Below, one piece after another: positions 25,325 to 37,100 of a stretch of DNA of 45,604 bases. The stretch spans positions 1-45,604 of the forward strand of contig JAWQRO010000260.1 of assembly GCA_033557835.1 (NCBI GenBank). The letters are read 5' to 3'. The notes under the pieces were generated by a model that was given only the letters and a program-made list of their open reading frames with translations, made no database searches and was not told where the DNA came from. This DNA is from Helochares maculicollis (Eukaryota > Arthropoda > Insecta > Coleoptera > Hydrophilidae). The position numbers and the translations under genes were made by a program. Every line of letters begins with the position of its first letter. Positions within the stretch are counted from its first letter, which is position 1.

Positions 25325-27537
25325 CACTCTTGAATTCTAGCCTACAATGTTTTCAAACTTAATGATGCTTATAGTATAAATGTGCAAATCGTTGTCTCAA
25401 ATATGGGTCACTCAATATTCATAGTACTTCCCCAAGCGAAAACTGTACTACCACGTTTTATACTATCATGAATCAATTCCGCTTTATCAAATAAAATTAA
25501 CATACAGAATATGTTTTATAAATCAAAATCTTTACCAGCTGACTGAATTTTTGCCTAAAAGCCAATAATAAATAAACTTTATAACGCAAAACAATCCAAA
25601 CGAAGCGTATGAAATCACCTAATGAACATTTAATGAATCCATCTTTCAGCATCCGCTCATCACAGTGCTACGCAAACAAAGAAATCTCCAGCACTGACCC
25701 CTTCTCGAATTCTTTGTTAGCCCCCCGTACAAAAAATATAACGGCCTTGAACACAATACGACGGCAAGTATTTTACAAAAAAGGCCAGTGACAAAGACGC
25801 GTTACTCTACGTTTCGCATGACGCACAACACGCCACATCACTTTTCAAAGTACAAAAAGAAAATTTATTGTTTTATACCACGTCTGGAGAGGGGTCAGTA
25901 TCCACTTTCATTTGTCATTTAAAACTGCGCTTCGCATCGCGAGTTAAAATCACGCTTTTTGGACAAACAATTTGTAAATGCTAAAACCATATATAACCGA
26001 CAATAGCTCATCTTCTTTTTGTGGGGGCACAGGTAATGTTTTGTTGCCGTTCTGTTGAAATCTTTTCGAATACAAAAAAATACTTCTGCAAAGAAAAATC
26101 ATCCAGTTTCTACAAACGCAACTGGAAACTTTTTGTGGCGGCTTTCAAATTAACATAAAAACGAACGGCGTTCTTTTAAAATAAAATTAAACCCCTTTCC
26201 ATTAGAAAAGCTGCCGAAATATTTTTCCAACATGGGCTTTCCCTCTTCTTCGTGAAAATTCGGCTTTAACTTTGGAAAAAAGATTTTTCTCTAAATTTTT
26301 TTCCATCACGATTCGCACATCTTAAGTAAATTAAAGTAAAATATGCGCCCGAGGAATATTTCCAATTCGCTGCCAATACGTAAACGGTGCAAAATAATAT
26401 ACCGCACGCGGCGCGGTGTTTGGGAAAATTGTGCTCTTGTAAAATCTAAATTTTCGCAGAGGGAGTTTTTTGAAGAGTGTATCAAAGAAACTACGCGTTA
26501 TCTCCTACCAAAACCACGTATTATTGGTTGACGCACCTTTCGCAATATCGCTACTGTAGCTTCGTCCTCTCACGGGAGCATTACTCTCAACTCGTGGGAT
26601 AAAAATGTCATTATATTAGGTGTTTTATACCAGTTGAATCCCTATTTGGTGCTGATTTCAACGTCGACTTCAAGTGCTCTTTGTATTCAGTTTATCCCGG
26701 TTGCTAATGAAAAATTCAGGAGCGCGTTATACTGTATAAAGGTAAGCGCTCTAGTACTTTGCTGGGACTTGGAAAAGTATCTCTTGTTGTCTTTTTGTTC
26801 GCCAGCTTATAAATTATCATTGAAAGCTACTTCCTCATTATTTTTTATTTAGAAATTCTGTTTCGACCCTTCAGAATTTCATTTTGGTTGTGGTGAGCTA
26901 TTTAAGAGGAAAGTAGAAAACTAGTTTCCTACTTTATTAAAGTTTCGTAATTACGGAACTTGAAGATAAGAGCTTTTTATTTTCTCTCCTGCTTAGAAAA
27001 GCTCGTGAGGATGTCTTTTTTAGAATCATATATAACACGAATTTAACGAGCGTTTCAGAATTGTGGTTGTGAGCAAAATTAAATATTTAAGATAGTAACA
27101 TTCAGGGCAAATTTCTAACAAATCCATTACCGCAATGAACCGAAAAACCTCTCCAGCAACAATAAGACGAAGCACGTGTTTTCTTTTTACAACACTCCTT
27201 CTTACTTTCTAAATTCTTTAATTCAATTTATTTTACAGCACCTGTTATTTATTCGCAATAAATTGTACTCCTGCGGAGGAGCGAATAAATTTTATTCCTT
27301 AGACATCGAAAACGCGCGTAAGCATTTATTTCGAGCCCTGTATTGAATAAGTTATGCTGCGTACTCAAGCCCATACATAAAATTGGATATACCAAGCGGC
27401 AGATTGTTGTGTTCTGTAACAGCACACTGGGAAAATCTGTAGATGTGTTCCTCTTCATTGTAAATATCTCGAATATATTTATCAGGTCATAAATTATATG
27501 AGGATAAATTCCTTGGTGAGTTTTAAGGCGAAAATTC
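25325..27537. other. Non-coding DNA with GC-richer block at 25.6-26.6 kb
   Basis: Open frames of 60-72 codons occur at 25609-25791, 26343-26531 and 26634-26852 on the plus strand. The last includes a possible 108-base exon described separately. A small GC-rich near-palindrome (ACCGCACGCGGCGCGGT) sits near 26401-26417. No promoter, polyadenylation unit or repeat could be tied to a gene. Confidence 0.65.
26634..26741 (+). other. Possible internal coding exon (speculative)
   Basis: TATACCAG (ending 26633) and GTAAGC (from 26742) flank a segment of exactly 36 open codons, so both phases are zero. The translation begins with a hydrophobic run (YLVLISTSTSSALC) and ends with NEKFRSALYC. This arrangement recalls the end of transmembrane helix 7 and the F-R of helix 8 in rhodopsin-like receptors. 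The diagnostic NPxxY motif is absent (QFIPV lies where it would be), and no sister exon with helix 6 was found nearby. It may be a decayed receptor exon or chance. Confidence 0.15.
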
Positions 27538-27584
27538 CTGAGGATATTGCCTCAGAGCTCTTGCAAAACGGTCGCTTTGAGGCA
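27538..27584. repeat. Overlapping inverted repeats (two exclusive stems)
   Basis: TGCCTCAGAGC (27548-27558) pairs with GCTTTGAGGCA (27574-27584) as an 11-bp stem with one G-T pair and a 15-base loop. The same CCTCAG (27550-27555) can instead pair with CTGAGG (27538-27543), so the two hairpins exclude each other. The block is GC-richer than its surroundings. There is no adjacent gene, so a regulatory reading would be guesswork. Confidence 0.5.
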
Positions 27585-30500
27585 GTAAAACTCCTTGCGG
27601 TGAAATAGAATAAGTGCAAAATCTTCTCTGTTTCTAGTGCTTATTTCAATTTTACGATTTCATAGATTTCTGGTAGTAGGGGGCGTATGTTATTGTATCA
27701 TAAAGTTTGATGGGCAAGTGCATTTTTCAAGCTCCCACTTGATTTGTTCCAAATTAAGCTACGAAATCTTTGTTTCAATTTTGCTGCTTTTAGCTTTTAT
27801 TTGATTCTGATGTCTACTTTCATGAAAATTATTATTACTCTTTAAAATTTTGAGTTGGCTTTATATACCTATAAATTTGCTAAACTTTTAAGGAGATTTT
27901 AAAGCACTGATGTGTCGAACAACTTGATACTGGTGTATCTGATATCTGCAGCGTTTTTGTTTGAAATGATTTAGCTGTTGAGCTGTAACCACAAATAATG
28001 TGTAACAAGAAACGCGGGTATAAAACAAATGTAGAGGCAGCACAAGATTCCATTAATTTTATTGCGTACAAGATATCTCAAGAAAGTTTGGCAATTTGTA
28101 AATGGTTATTTAGCAACAGACCAGATTTTTAAATAATATTCAATAAATTAAGAGTGAGAATTAACTGACACTATTAGATAAATTAAAATTGTCAACTAAA
28201 CTATATCAATTCTATGTACGGGAAATGCATATTATAACATGCATAGTAAGGTTAACGAAGGTACGAATGGAAATATAACTCTTGCTTTATCACGAGAGCT
28301 TTGTGGCGAATGCATCATATGCACAAAGGAATTTTACAGTTGTGAAGTGGTATATTGTTTCTGTAAGCGGCGAGCACTGCATGCTCAAATTTTGCGTTTT
28401 CAAAGAGTGTGAAAATATTTTTACATAAAAGTGTATAACAATGGTGTTACAACAATCATTTTTCGAAACGCTAACCAAACAGACATTGTTTTTCTATAGC
28501 AAAATGAAGTTAAAAGAATTACAAACTATCCTTTATTCGTTAGATATGTAGTAATTAATGAGCTTCGCTACTTAAGCTTAGAAGTAATTTAAGAGAAGTC
28601 AAGCAAACGCCAGTTATAAAAAACTTATTTAGATGTAATATTAGTAGTTGTGATCTAAAGTATAATAAATGTAAACTAATATAACTATATTTACCTAGTT
28701 TCTTTAAAGATAGCAGGGGACACAAAGCTTACTACAATATTATATGTATTTTATTTTTACGATTATAATAACTATGTTGTATAAATTCGAAGAACGAATC
28801 AGTAATACTAATATTTATAAGTCCCTACTGGTTACATATGTACACATTAGAAAAGTATTTTCTTTCGGGCAATTGAAGCAAGTCATGAATTTCGTAGCTA
28901 TTATTCTCGAAGCAACGAAAGCATTTAATATTATTATAAAACTGATTTATACAATTTAGCAAAGGTAAAATAGTTGCAGTGAATTTTATCAAACGATAAA
29001 ATTGTTTATGAGAGGTATAAACTGTAACTGACAAAAAGATTGACTAGTAATCAATAACAGCTGCGATATTAATGATAAGCAGCCCATGATCACGTCATCT
29101 TACCAGTTCATATTTAAAATCTGACGGTTTATAAATTTTGAATTTATTAAGACCAGTGCGTATCGCGGTGTAAAAAAATAAGCCGAAATAAAAACGATTA
29201 GGACGTGAGAGAAACAATTCAGATCAAATCGTTTTAATTTGTTCTTTTACTCCTAAACAATGACAATTTTTTTCCATTGTATTTTTGTCTGTGTATATGA
29301 ATTGAATATAAATAAAAGTGCTTTTAAACTGCTTTTATAATCAGTAATTTTCATTCTAGAAAACGTTGTAGCAAAATGTTTTTATGAATTAGCAGTGTTT
29401 TCATGACAAATGGTATTTAGCTGTTTACAACTCATAGTTTCTAGTAAATTACGGTTCCGAAAAAACAAGTCCAAATATTCTTATGACACAGTGAATTGTT
29501 TTGAGGAAAAAGGATTTTTTTTCTACAATCCGGGCCTTTTTTCACAATTTTTTTTCTGCAAATGTTTGTGAGTCAAAATTCATTTTCCTCAGTCTTCGGT
29601 AAAATAAATTATTAACAAGACATACACCGTATTTGTAAGAAGAAAATACTCAGATTTTAATGCAGACAGGTGTGTCAGGTAGAGATATCGTAATATGAAC
29701 TAAATAGCTTTTTAAAATTACAAATTCGAATGTGTGTGCCAGGGCAAATAAAAAAATCGCCTTACTCGCTATTCAGTATCCCTTGCTACAATGTCATACA
29801 ATATTGCCAAACAATCATAAATATTCTGTAAAGCAATTGATAAATTTTGTGTTCTCATAAATTGAAGCGATCTAATATAATATTTAAAGACATTTTAAGG
29901 GAAAAATCAAATAAAGCCTTTAACATCTCTTATGTTTCCATGAACTCTATGTATTCTTATAGGTGCTAAATTTTTTAACTGTAGTATATATTAAGTCGTA
30001 ACTAATACTAAAAGGTAAATATTGAGCGTCTTATTTGTTTCATATTTTAATTTCTAGTTATATGGCATTTGCAAATTAATTTATTGCTGGCTCAGTGCTT
30101 GCATGCTAACAGGCTTTATGTATAATGTTGTGCAGTTTGGACAATACAAAGAATAGTATGAAAGAAATAAACTATTGCAGTTATGGATTATCTGACTATT
30201 GAATTACAGTGTTGAAAAAAGGTCAACGTGTTGCATAAAACGGAAGTTTTGACTCTTATAATGAATCGATACTCTGTATCTATGTGGCGATAAATTTCGA
30301 GTACAGTGCTTATTATTCTCAATAATTTCTTCGAATAAAAAAACAATAGTACGTTGATATATGTAAAGTATTTATTACGAACCGTTATTCTGGTTCAATA
30401 ATTTAACAATTATTTCCATGACACAAAAATAAATGTTGTATGATAAACCAGCTGAAAGCATAATATGAATCTCATGTATTAACATCGTCATTAAAATTAA

Positions 30501-30867
30501 ACGTACAGTAATTTAATTGCTGATAGTTTACACTCAAATCGAAAAGTGCTGCATTTTCTTTTTACTATTGTATATGCAATCTAGCTTCTTAGAAACGAAT
30601 GTCGCCATGGGGTCGTCAGTGCTTGTTAAACTGAGACCGGTAAAGGATTAGCTTTTAAAATACACATGCAACATTGTAATGCTAGACATTATTTATTCGT
30701 TTTTGTGTACTTCTAACTAAGGAATATATAATGTAGTATTTATATATCTGCTTAATATTAGGATTACAGGAAATTGTAAACGTTTCAGCTTTTCTCTTAC
30801 ATTAAAGAGAATGAAAGTATTTTGAATCGAGCCGATAATATTTTGTGACTGTTTTGCAAACCATCAG
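27585..30867. other. AT-rich non-coding DNA, no gene recognised
   Basis: Open frames are 60-71 codons, and sense/antisense pairs overlap (for example about 28744-29034), indicating chance. Poly-T runs occur around 29514-29560. A short inverted repeat, ATGCAT/ATGCAT, lies near 28226-28243. No transposon end, tRNA or coding motif was seen. Confidence 0.7.
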
Positions 30868-30978
30868 TGTTTGTCCAGCTCGAAGGATCAAAAAATGTTT
30901 GTCCAGCTCGAAGACCCATAAAATGTATTATCCGGTTCGAAGACCAGAAAATGTGTCATCCAAATGGAAGACCAAAAT
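30868..30978 (-). repeat. Four-copy 27-28-bp minisatellite (LTR element leader)
   Basis: Successive copies begin at about 30868, 30896, 30923 and 30952. On the plus strand the unit reads roughly TGTTTGTCCAGCTCGAAG followed by A/G-rich bases. On the minus strand it reads like GGTCTTCGAGCTGGACAAAC. Copies 1 and 2 are nearly identical over their first 20 bases, while 3 and 4 are more diverged. Minus-strand repeats of the TGGTCCTTCGAGCCGGA type are, as I recall, found in the untranslated leader just after the 5' LTR of some insect retrotransposons. The array sits next to the LTR-like segment in the order expected for a minus-strand element. Confidence 0.8.
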
Positions 30979-31013
30979 GTAGCAAGGATCGAAATTACGC
31001 ACCTCATGCGCGT

Positions 31014-31266
31014 TGTTACGATCAAGCCAATAATACTATGTGGACTGTATATTATTGTATTTAATCACTTCCCAATGGTATATACAAGGGCTTACAAATT
31101 ACTTATTACTATTCTTAACAGTTGCATACTTAACACTTACTTTTAACACTTGCTCTTAAACTTGCTCTTAAACTAATCTTAGAACTAAACCTATCTCTAC
31201 ACCTAACCTATGACAAAGTGGTGGGGACGCCACCCTCTCCCTTCAGCGACCCAATAGGACGCAACA
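31014..31266 (-). mobile_element. Probable LTR of a Ty3/Gypsy- or BEL-like element
   Basis: The 253-base segment is bounded by TGTTACG (31014-31020) and CGCAACA (31260-31266), so on the minus strand it starts TGTTGCG and ends CGTAACA, with the TG...CA ends typical of LTRs. It differs from its flanks: GC-rich at the minus-strand 5' end (31200-31260), AT-rich toward the 3' end, with a polyadenylation-like stretch (ATTAAATACAATAA on the minus strand). It contains an internal 12-base direct repeat, ACTTGCTCTTAA twice at 31149-31172. With the leader repeats at 30868-30978 it would form a 5' LTR plus leader. No gag, pol, clear tRNA primer site or second LTR is visible, so the rest of the element is lost. 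Confidence 0.45.
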
Positions 31267-34111
31267 ATCAGTTTCTGAAAAATGTTAAAAATGTAGAAAA
31301 TAATATTTTATTTATTAATAATGTATTAATACTTTAGTAATAGAAACAGTAGAAATTTCACAGGCCGTGGATGCCGTCTGAAAAAACTGACGGGATAAGA
31401 ATGAAGTGAATAAATAATAGACCATCAAATGTTCACTAAACAAAGGAAGACTTTCCTATAGAATGAAATCACTGCGTTATTGAGCAACAAAAACGACACT
31501 ACAATTTACCTTATGCTGCATTACATAATTGATAGTATTATTACATGAGTGGAAACTGTAACTCATTACTCCCTCGTCGTAAAGTAAATATTGCAGAATA
31601 AATAGAAACTCAGTAATATAAACAGTAAATGAGTAACTGAACTTTTGTAAACAAGGGAAGTCCAACTGATAATTTATAAATCATTGCTTATTACACAAAG
31701 CTCTCAGCGAATAATAGAGCAATTAGTCGAATAAAAGCAAATACAATTTGATTTGAGGCAAACAAATGAAACCAACCATCATCTACTTAGTGAAGTTATC
31801 TATAGTTAAGCACGTTGAAAATTCATGGATTAAAATAGGAAACAAAAATTCATTTTATATTAGCTTGCCAAAAGTTAACTTAAAACACATACAAAATAAC
31901 GTATTATTGTCTAATTTAGTTTATACTTATTAAGAATAAGTTACAATGTCTTCAATTCAATTTAATCAGTCGCACATTGCATTCAACTAGACAGGTAACA
32001 GTCGTTAATAAAACGATAAACCCTACCGTAAATGTGACATTTGTGTTCGTTAGAGCTGTTCTTATTGACACAAACAATACCGACATATTCACGTGCAACC
32101 CTTTGTATTCTTGATGCATATTCTGACGTGATACAAGACTGCTACACAACTAAGCAACCCATTCTACCCTACATATAGCTTTACATACACAATATGCACC
32201 GAGTTTAGCTTTGACTATGATGGAGTGTTTATTCCTTTATAATATGTTTGAATAAGGAGTAGAGAACTCATAGGAGAAATAACAAAATTATGTCGTAAGT
32301 TCCAAATCCCTAGTGCATATGATAAATGCATTTCGAAATTCTTATTACATTGGAGGCACTTCAGCCTTTCTAGATACATAAAAGCTCACCTGACCTGAAA
32401 CCGTTCTAAGCTCACTTTTGTCTTAATGGAATAATTAAAGTTAATAGAGTTTTTTCTAGCAGTTTCAACTAGATGCATACTAAGCGCAAAATTCACTAGA
32501 GTAAAGCTATTTACAAAATAAGCGACACTTATTTATTTAAATTAAGCACCAATATCTTTGTCATATCATTCGAAAGGTCTTTATTAGGATTTAGCTGCAC
32601 AATTCCACATTAAATTTCAAAAAATATGCAACGGTATTGATTTGGTAATCCAACCGATACTGCATTACTGCTGCGATCAATTTTAAATTAAAGTGCGTTT
32701 CCGCGGCTCCAAGCAACTCGCTTTAATGGCGTAAAAACCGAGAATTCACCACAAGTCAAAGGCTATCAATCAATGTCTCGAAGTAATTTGTTTTGGAATC
32801 ATTTTGGAGAACATATGTGAAGAAAAACTTGGTTAAACGATAAGGCGGAAACAAGGCGACGTGTTTTTTGAAAAAAGGAAAAACATTTTGCCAGATATTT
32901 AACGCTGACACCCATATTTGTACTTTCTAAAAGTCCTTGACGTATATTTGTCATCTCATCCCTATACCAAAAACTCGTAAAGTAGAACCAAGCGAGCGGA
33001 ATTTTCCTCTCGAGCCTAAACCCGTTACACCCAAATTTATTCAATTATCAAACCTTCTTCTTCCACACAAAAACGTATAAATTCTCCAACTTATCCTCCT
33101 TTGTTCCCCATAATTAGTTCTTATCTACCACAAAGTCATAAATCATCCAACGATTCAATGGAGGACTTATTTAAGTTGACGTTATAAAGAGTTGCGTTTT
33201 TTTATTCTTAATTAGTTGGCCAGAAGGAAGAATCGTAAAATTTTAAAGTACGCAGCAAAAGTTAATATTTTACGAAAGTTTTTCCAGTTCAAAGTTACAT
33301 AATTTATTTTTTGAAAAAGAAATACGAGTTAGCATAAAAGTTTCTCTTCGCCTCTATTCCCTTGTTCAGGAAGAACTTTGTTATTAATTGTACAGAAAAG
33401 AAGACAGTTGTTTTTCACCTTCTCAACGTAGCCGTAAAAACGAATTTGCAAAAATCGCTACAGAGAGTTCTGTTCCTCGCCCCAATTTCTTTCTTTAAAC
33501 GCGTATCAGCATGATCAAAGCGATGTAAACACAAAAATCGCCCTGAAACTTCAGTCGATGAAAACTTTTATCAAAAGGTTCTTTTGGAATGTGCTGTTTT
33601 CTGTTTAATATTAAATTTGATTATAAAGTATAACAATATTTCTTTTGACTGAGGAAATTTCAAGCTGTTTTCAGCTATTAATAAGTTAATTATGCCCCAT
33701 TCTTATTTATATTACATTATTAAGCTCCATATTACTGTTTTATGTATTTTTTTTAGTATGTGCCCTAATTCAAATTGCTTGCCTGTAATAAAATATACCT
33801 TTTGGTTTTGATTTTACACACTTTAATTTCTCCATATTATTTTTGAAATTTGCATGTAAGTTTGCCTCAAGATCGATGGCAAAGGAAATATGATCACATC
33901 TCTCAAATGCTCAACCCAACAGACCTAAAAACAAACTAATAAATTAAAAGTGATTTATCTATGAGTAAATAATAATTCCATAAATTCATACTAGACCGTA
34001 TCCGATAACATCAAATTACATAGGGCTATTTTATTACCAGCGTTTCTCATTATAAAATCTCCTTATACAACCAGCGACGCTATATATCTTGATAATTTAT
34101 TTCTGGGACAT
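31267..34111. other. Non-coding DNA, no gene recognised
   Basis: Sequence from 31.3 to 32.6 kb is AT-rich, and 32.6-33.5 kb is somewhat richer in GC. Small minus-strand open frames at 31477-31665, 31952-32149 and 32799-33044 have no recognised motifs. No second LTR for the element at 31.0-31.3 kb was found here. Confidence 0.7.
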
Positions 34112-34195
34112 GGCTCTCTCTCTTTCTGGACACTACATTTATTGACTTAGAAAGGCTTCGAGCTTGCTTCCGGCAGAGAGCCTAAATGAAGCCTT
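34112..34195. repeat. Two interlocked inverted repeats
   Basis: GGCTCTCT (34112-34119) is complementary to AGAGAGCC (34175-34182), and AAGGCTTC (34152-34159) is complementary to GAAGCCTT (34188-34195). Both pairs are perfect over 8 bases. Because the second pair starts inside the loop of the first and ends beyond it, folding both together would make a pseudoknot-like shape. The segment is GC-richer than its neighbours. Whether it is transcribed is unknown. Confidence 0.45.
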
Positions 34196-37100
34196 GGAAA
34201 TTCCTCACGAGTTAATGTAAGTCATATCGATTAAAATCTTCCCGAGTTGAATTATACAGATTGGAAAGAGTTTTGATAACGGACTAAATAAATAAACAAA
34301 CTTCCTCAGCTTTCACGCAGAGAAAACTGTATTAGAACTTTTCGTTTCTAATCTACCAGAGTACCCCTACTAAACTTTTTATTTATGTTTCCCTGGTTAT
34401 AGAAAATTTTGATTTGTTTGTCTTTAAATTCTCAGTAAGCAAGCAAATTTTTGCTCAGATTGAAATTGATTGAGATTGCGTATTATGTCTTTAATTTTCG
34501 TTTCTATAAATCTGGTAATTAGTAATATTTTCTCTTCAAAAAAGAACAAGCTCCGATTTTCCCGACTGTTCAACATTGAGTTAAAGAATAGCGTTTGTCC
34601 ATTCTTTTCACTTTTTAGGTTATGTTGTAAAAAATTCCTTAGATTTTATCGATCAAAACTTCAATAGATCTAAAATTTAAGATACATATTAGATAAACGT
34701 TTGAATATTAATATCATTACCAGATATTCCTACTTAATAGCGTTGTCAAATCTCGACATCAAGTGAAATGCCTTAGTTTGCATTCGACTAAATGGTAAAC
34801 ATTTGACCAAACATTCCGCTTAATCGAGTTACTGAACCACCCCAAGCAAAATTTATGCACATGACGTCAGAGGCGTCTAAAATCCTTAAGCCAATAGTTG
34901 CAAGACAACGAAAGGCAAATAGCTTAATAAGCACTTTATGATTTTTAGCACTTGACCCGTTTTTCAAGCTTCAAGGAATAATAAAAAGGAAAACATGAAT
35001 AAATAAAGCTTTTTAATCCTTCAACTACTTCAAAATAAATTATTCAAGTGCATTTTTGAGCAATGAGAATATTTAATAACTCTGGTCATCCTCACTTTGC
35101 AGCATACCAGCCGTAGAGGCAACCAGGAGCTAAGGTGAGCAAGGTTGAGCTCTCAAGAGCGTTCAATATTAACGAGCCCGTCCTTTCCGCATTTCTGATG
35201 GTTCTTTTAAATGGTCTCCTACCTCCCGTACATTTAGTTCAGATTTAGTATTCACTCTGGGTACCACAAATATGGCTCTAGGTGCTCCACTTCTATCTGT
35301 TCAAGGGGGCGCAAATCGCATCTCTCTCGCCGTGAATGGCGTCGCGATGGATCTAAATGCAAAGAAGTGCGTTCGAGTATAAATGGCTTGTCGCCATTTT
35401 AAAAAGAGTAAATTCCTACAGAATATCTAAGGCGACCTGCTTTGTACGAATTAAGGTTAATAGGTGGGCTGGTTACAAGGGGAGCGCCGGATACAAATGG
35501 AGAGCAAAGGTACAGGGTTATTTGTGAATCAAATAAATGGAATTCTACACCCGAAAAAATCCCATCCGGAATTCCATAAATTATTCTCAAACAATAATTC
35601 AGTGTTAAGGTAATGCTGTTTAAATTAGAGTAAATTGTGGTCCGCAACGACCATTTGCCCAATTTAATAACACAGCCCTGCCACAGCGCTAAGTTCACGT
35701 CTAGGCTAATACGTTTTCATCTACTGGTGCAAAAACCGCTGTTTATTATTTCATAAACAGAGAAATAAACGCAATTCGGTTCTTTATCTGTTTACTTTGA
35801 ACGTGAATTGTTTGGTAAAATGTACTGTTTGCTATTTGTTCTTACTTACTGAAAAAGAGGGAATTACCTGAAACAAAAAATAAATATTTATATAAGTAAA
35901 CACACTCTCCTGCTATAAATACTGAACATAAATCTTAAAAGGACTCTCATTGCAACAGAGTATGACAACGTTTCTCCCATATAAAAGTGAATTTGCTAAA
36001 ATGCAATAGTGACGAACAGGCAAAGTGTTTATATTGCTATATGACTCAGATTCTGCATGTCTCAATTTATATACTTCTCTGAATATTGCATGATCATTTT
36101 ATTTAATAACTAAGACAAGATATTATCACTTATTTTGTAAATTCAATATTCACTACATATTTTATCAATTCTTCAGGAAATCAATGTCTTATTAATGCAA
36201 ATCTCAATATGTTTGTTTTAAAATCCAGAGACTAAATTTAAGTTAACTTTCATGGTTGAAAACAAATAACAACGACGACTCAGGATTATAAGACAAGCTA
36301 CTATAAATTATTAACCACAGCACGCTGTAGATATATTAAGATTTAAAACTAAGAAACAGTAGCAAAATTATAATATTTATAAATTGATCTACCATTAACA
36401 TAAATTACTGCTTCAAAAATTACTAAAATATGTTTTAAAATGATAGCAAAAGCTATCAATTTCACAACCTTTATTATTAAATTAAAAATGAATCATCTTG
36501 TTTCTACAGAACAGCTGCAGAACGTAGGAATTACATTTGCTACTTATACATTTCTAACTATATACATAGAAATTTCATACATAATGATTTTTTGTTTTTA
36601 ACCTAACGCAACACTTTTTTGTACCAACAATTGACTACAAGATTATAAAAACTTATTTCCAAATATTTTTGAACTATAATAATCATAACTTACACTATAA
36701 TATTCTTCGATAATAAAATAGAAAACGTACATTTCTAAACTTTGATTAAGTAATAATAACGAATCACAAAATAGATGGTGAGGTTTAAGCTTTCTGACTG
36801 GACTTTGCTTCAAAATAACATTTTCAGCATACATTACTTCGCATGTTGGGACAATTTATTGGTACGTTATTGGTCCTTAAGTTACTAAGAATATTGTACA
36901 AATTGTCATGCTTTTATATCTTCAGTCAAGTTTTGCGATTTTTGCTTTAAAAACACAACAGTATGAATTAAATAATCAAGCCTATTTGTATTTGAGCTTC
37001 ATTTTTCTTTATATTGATTCAATGAATAAGAGAATAGGACTATTATTTTAATACAAGAACGTCTTTTTACGGTGAATAAATATCATTTTTTGTGCACAAC

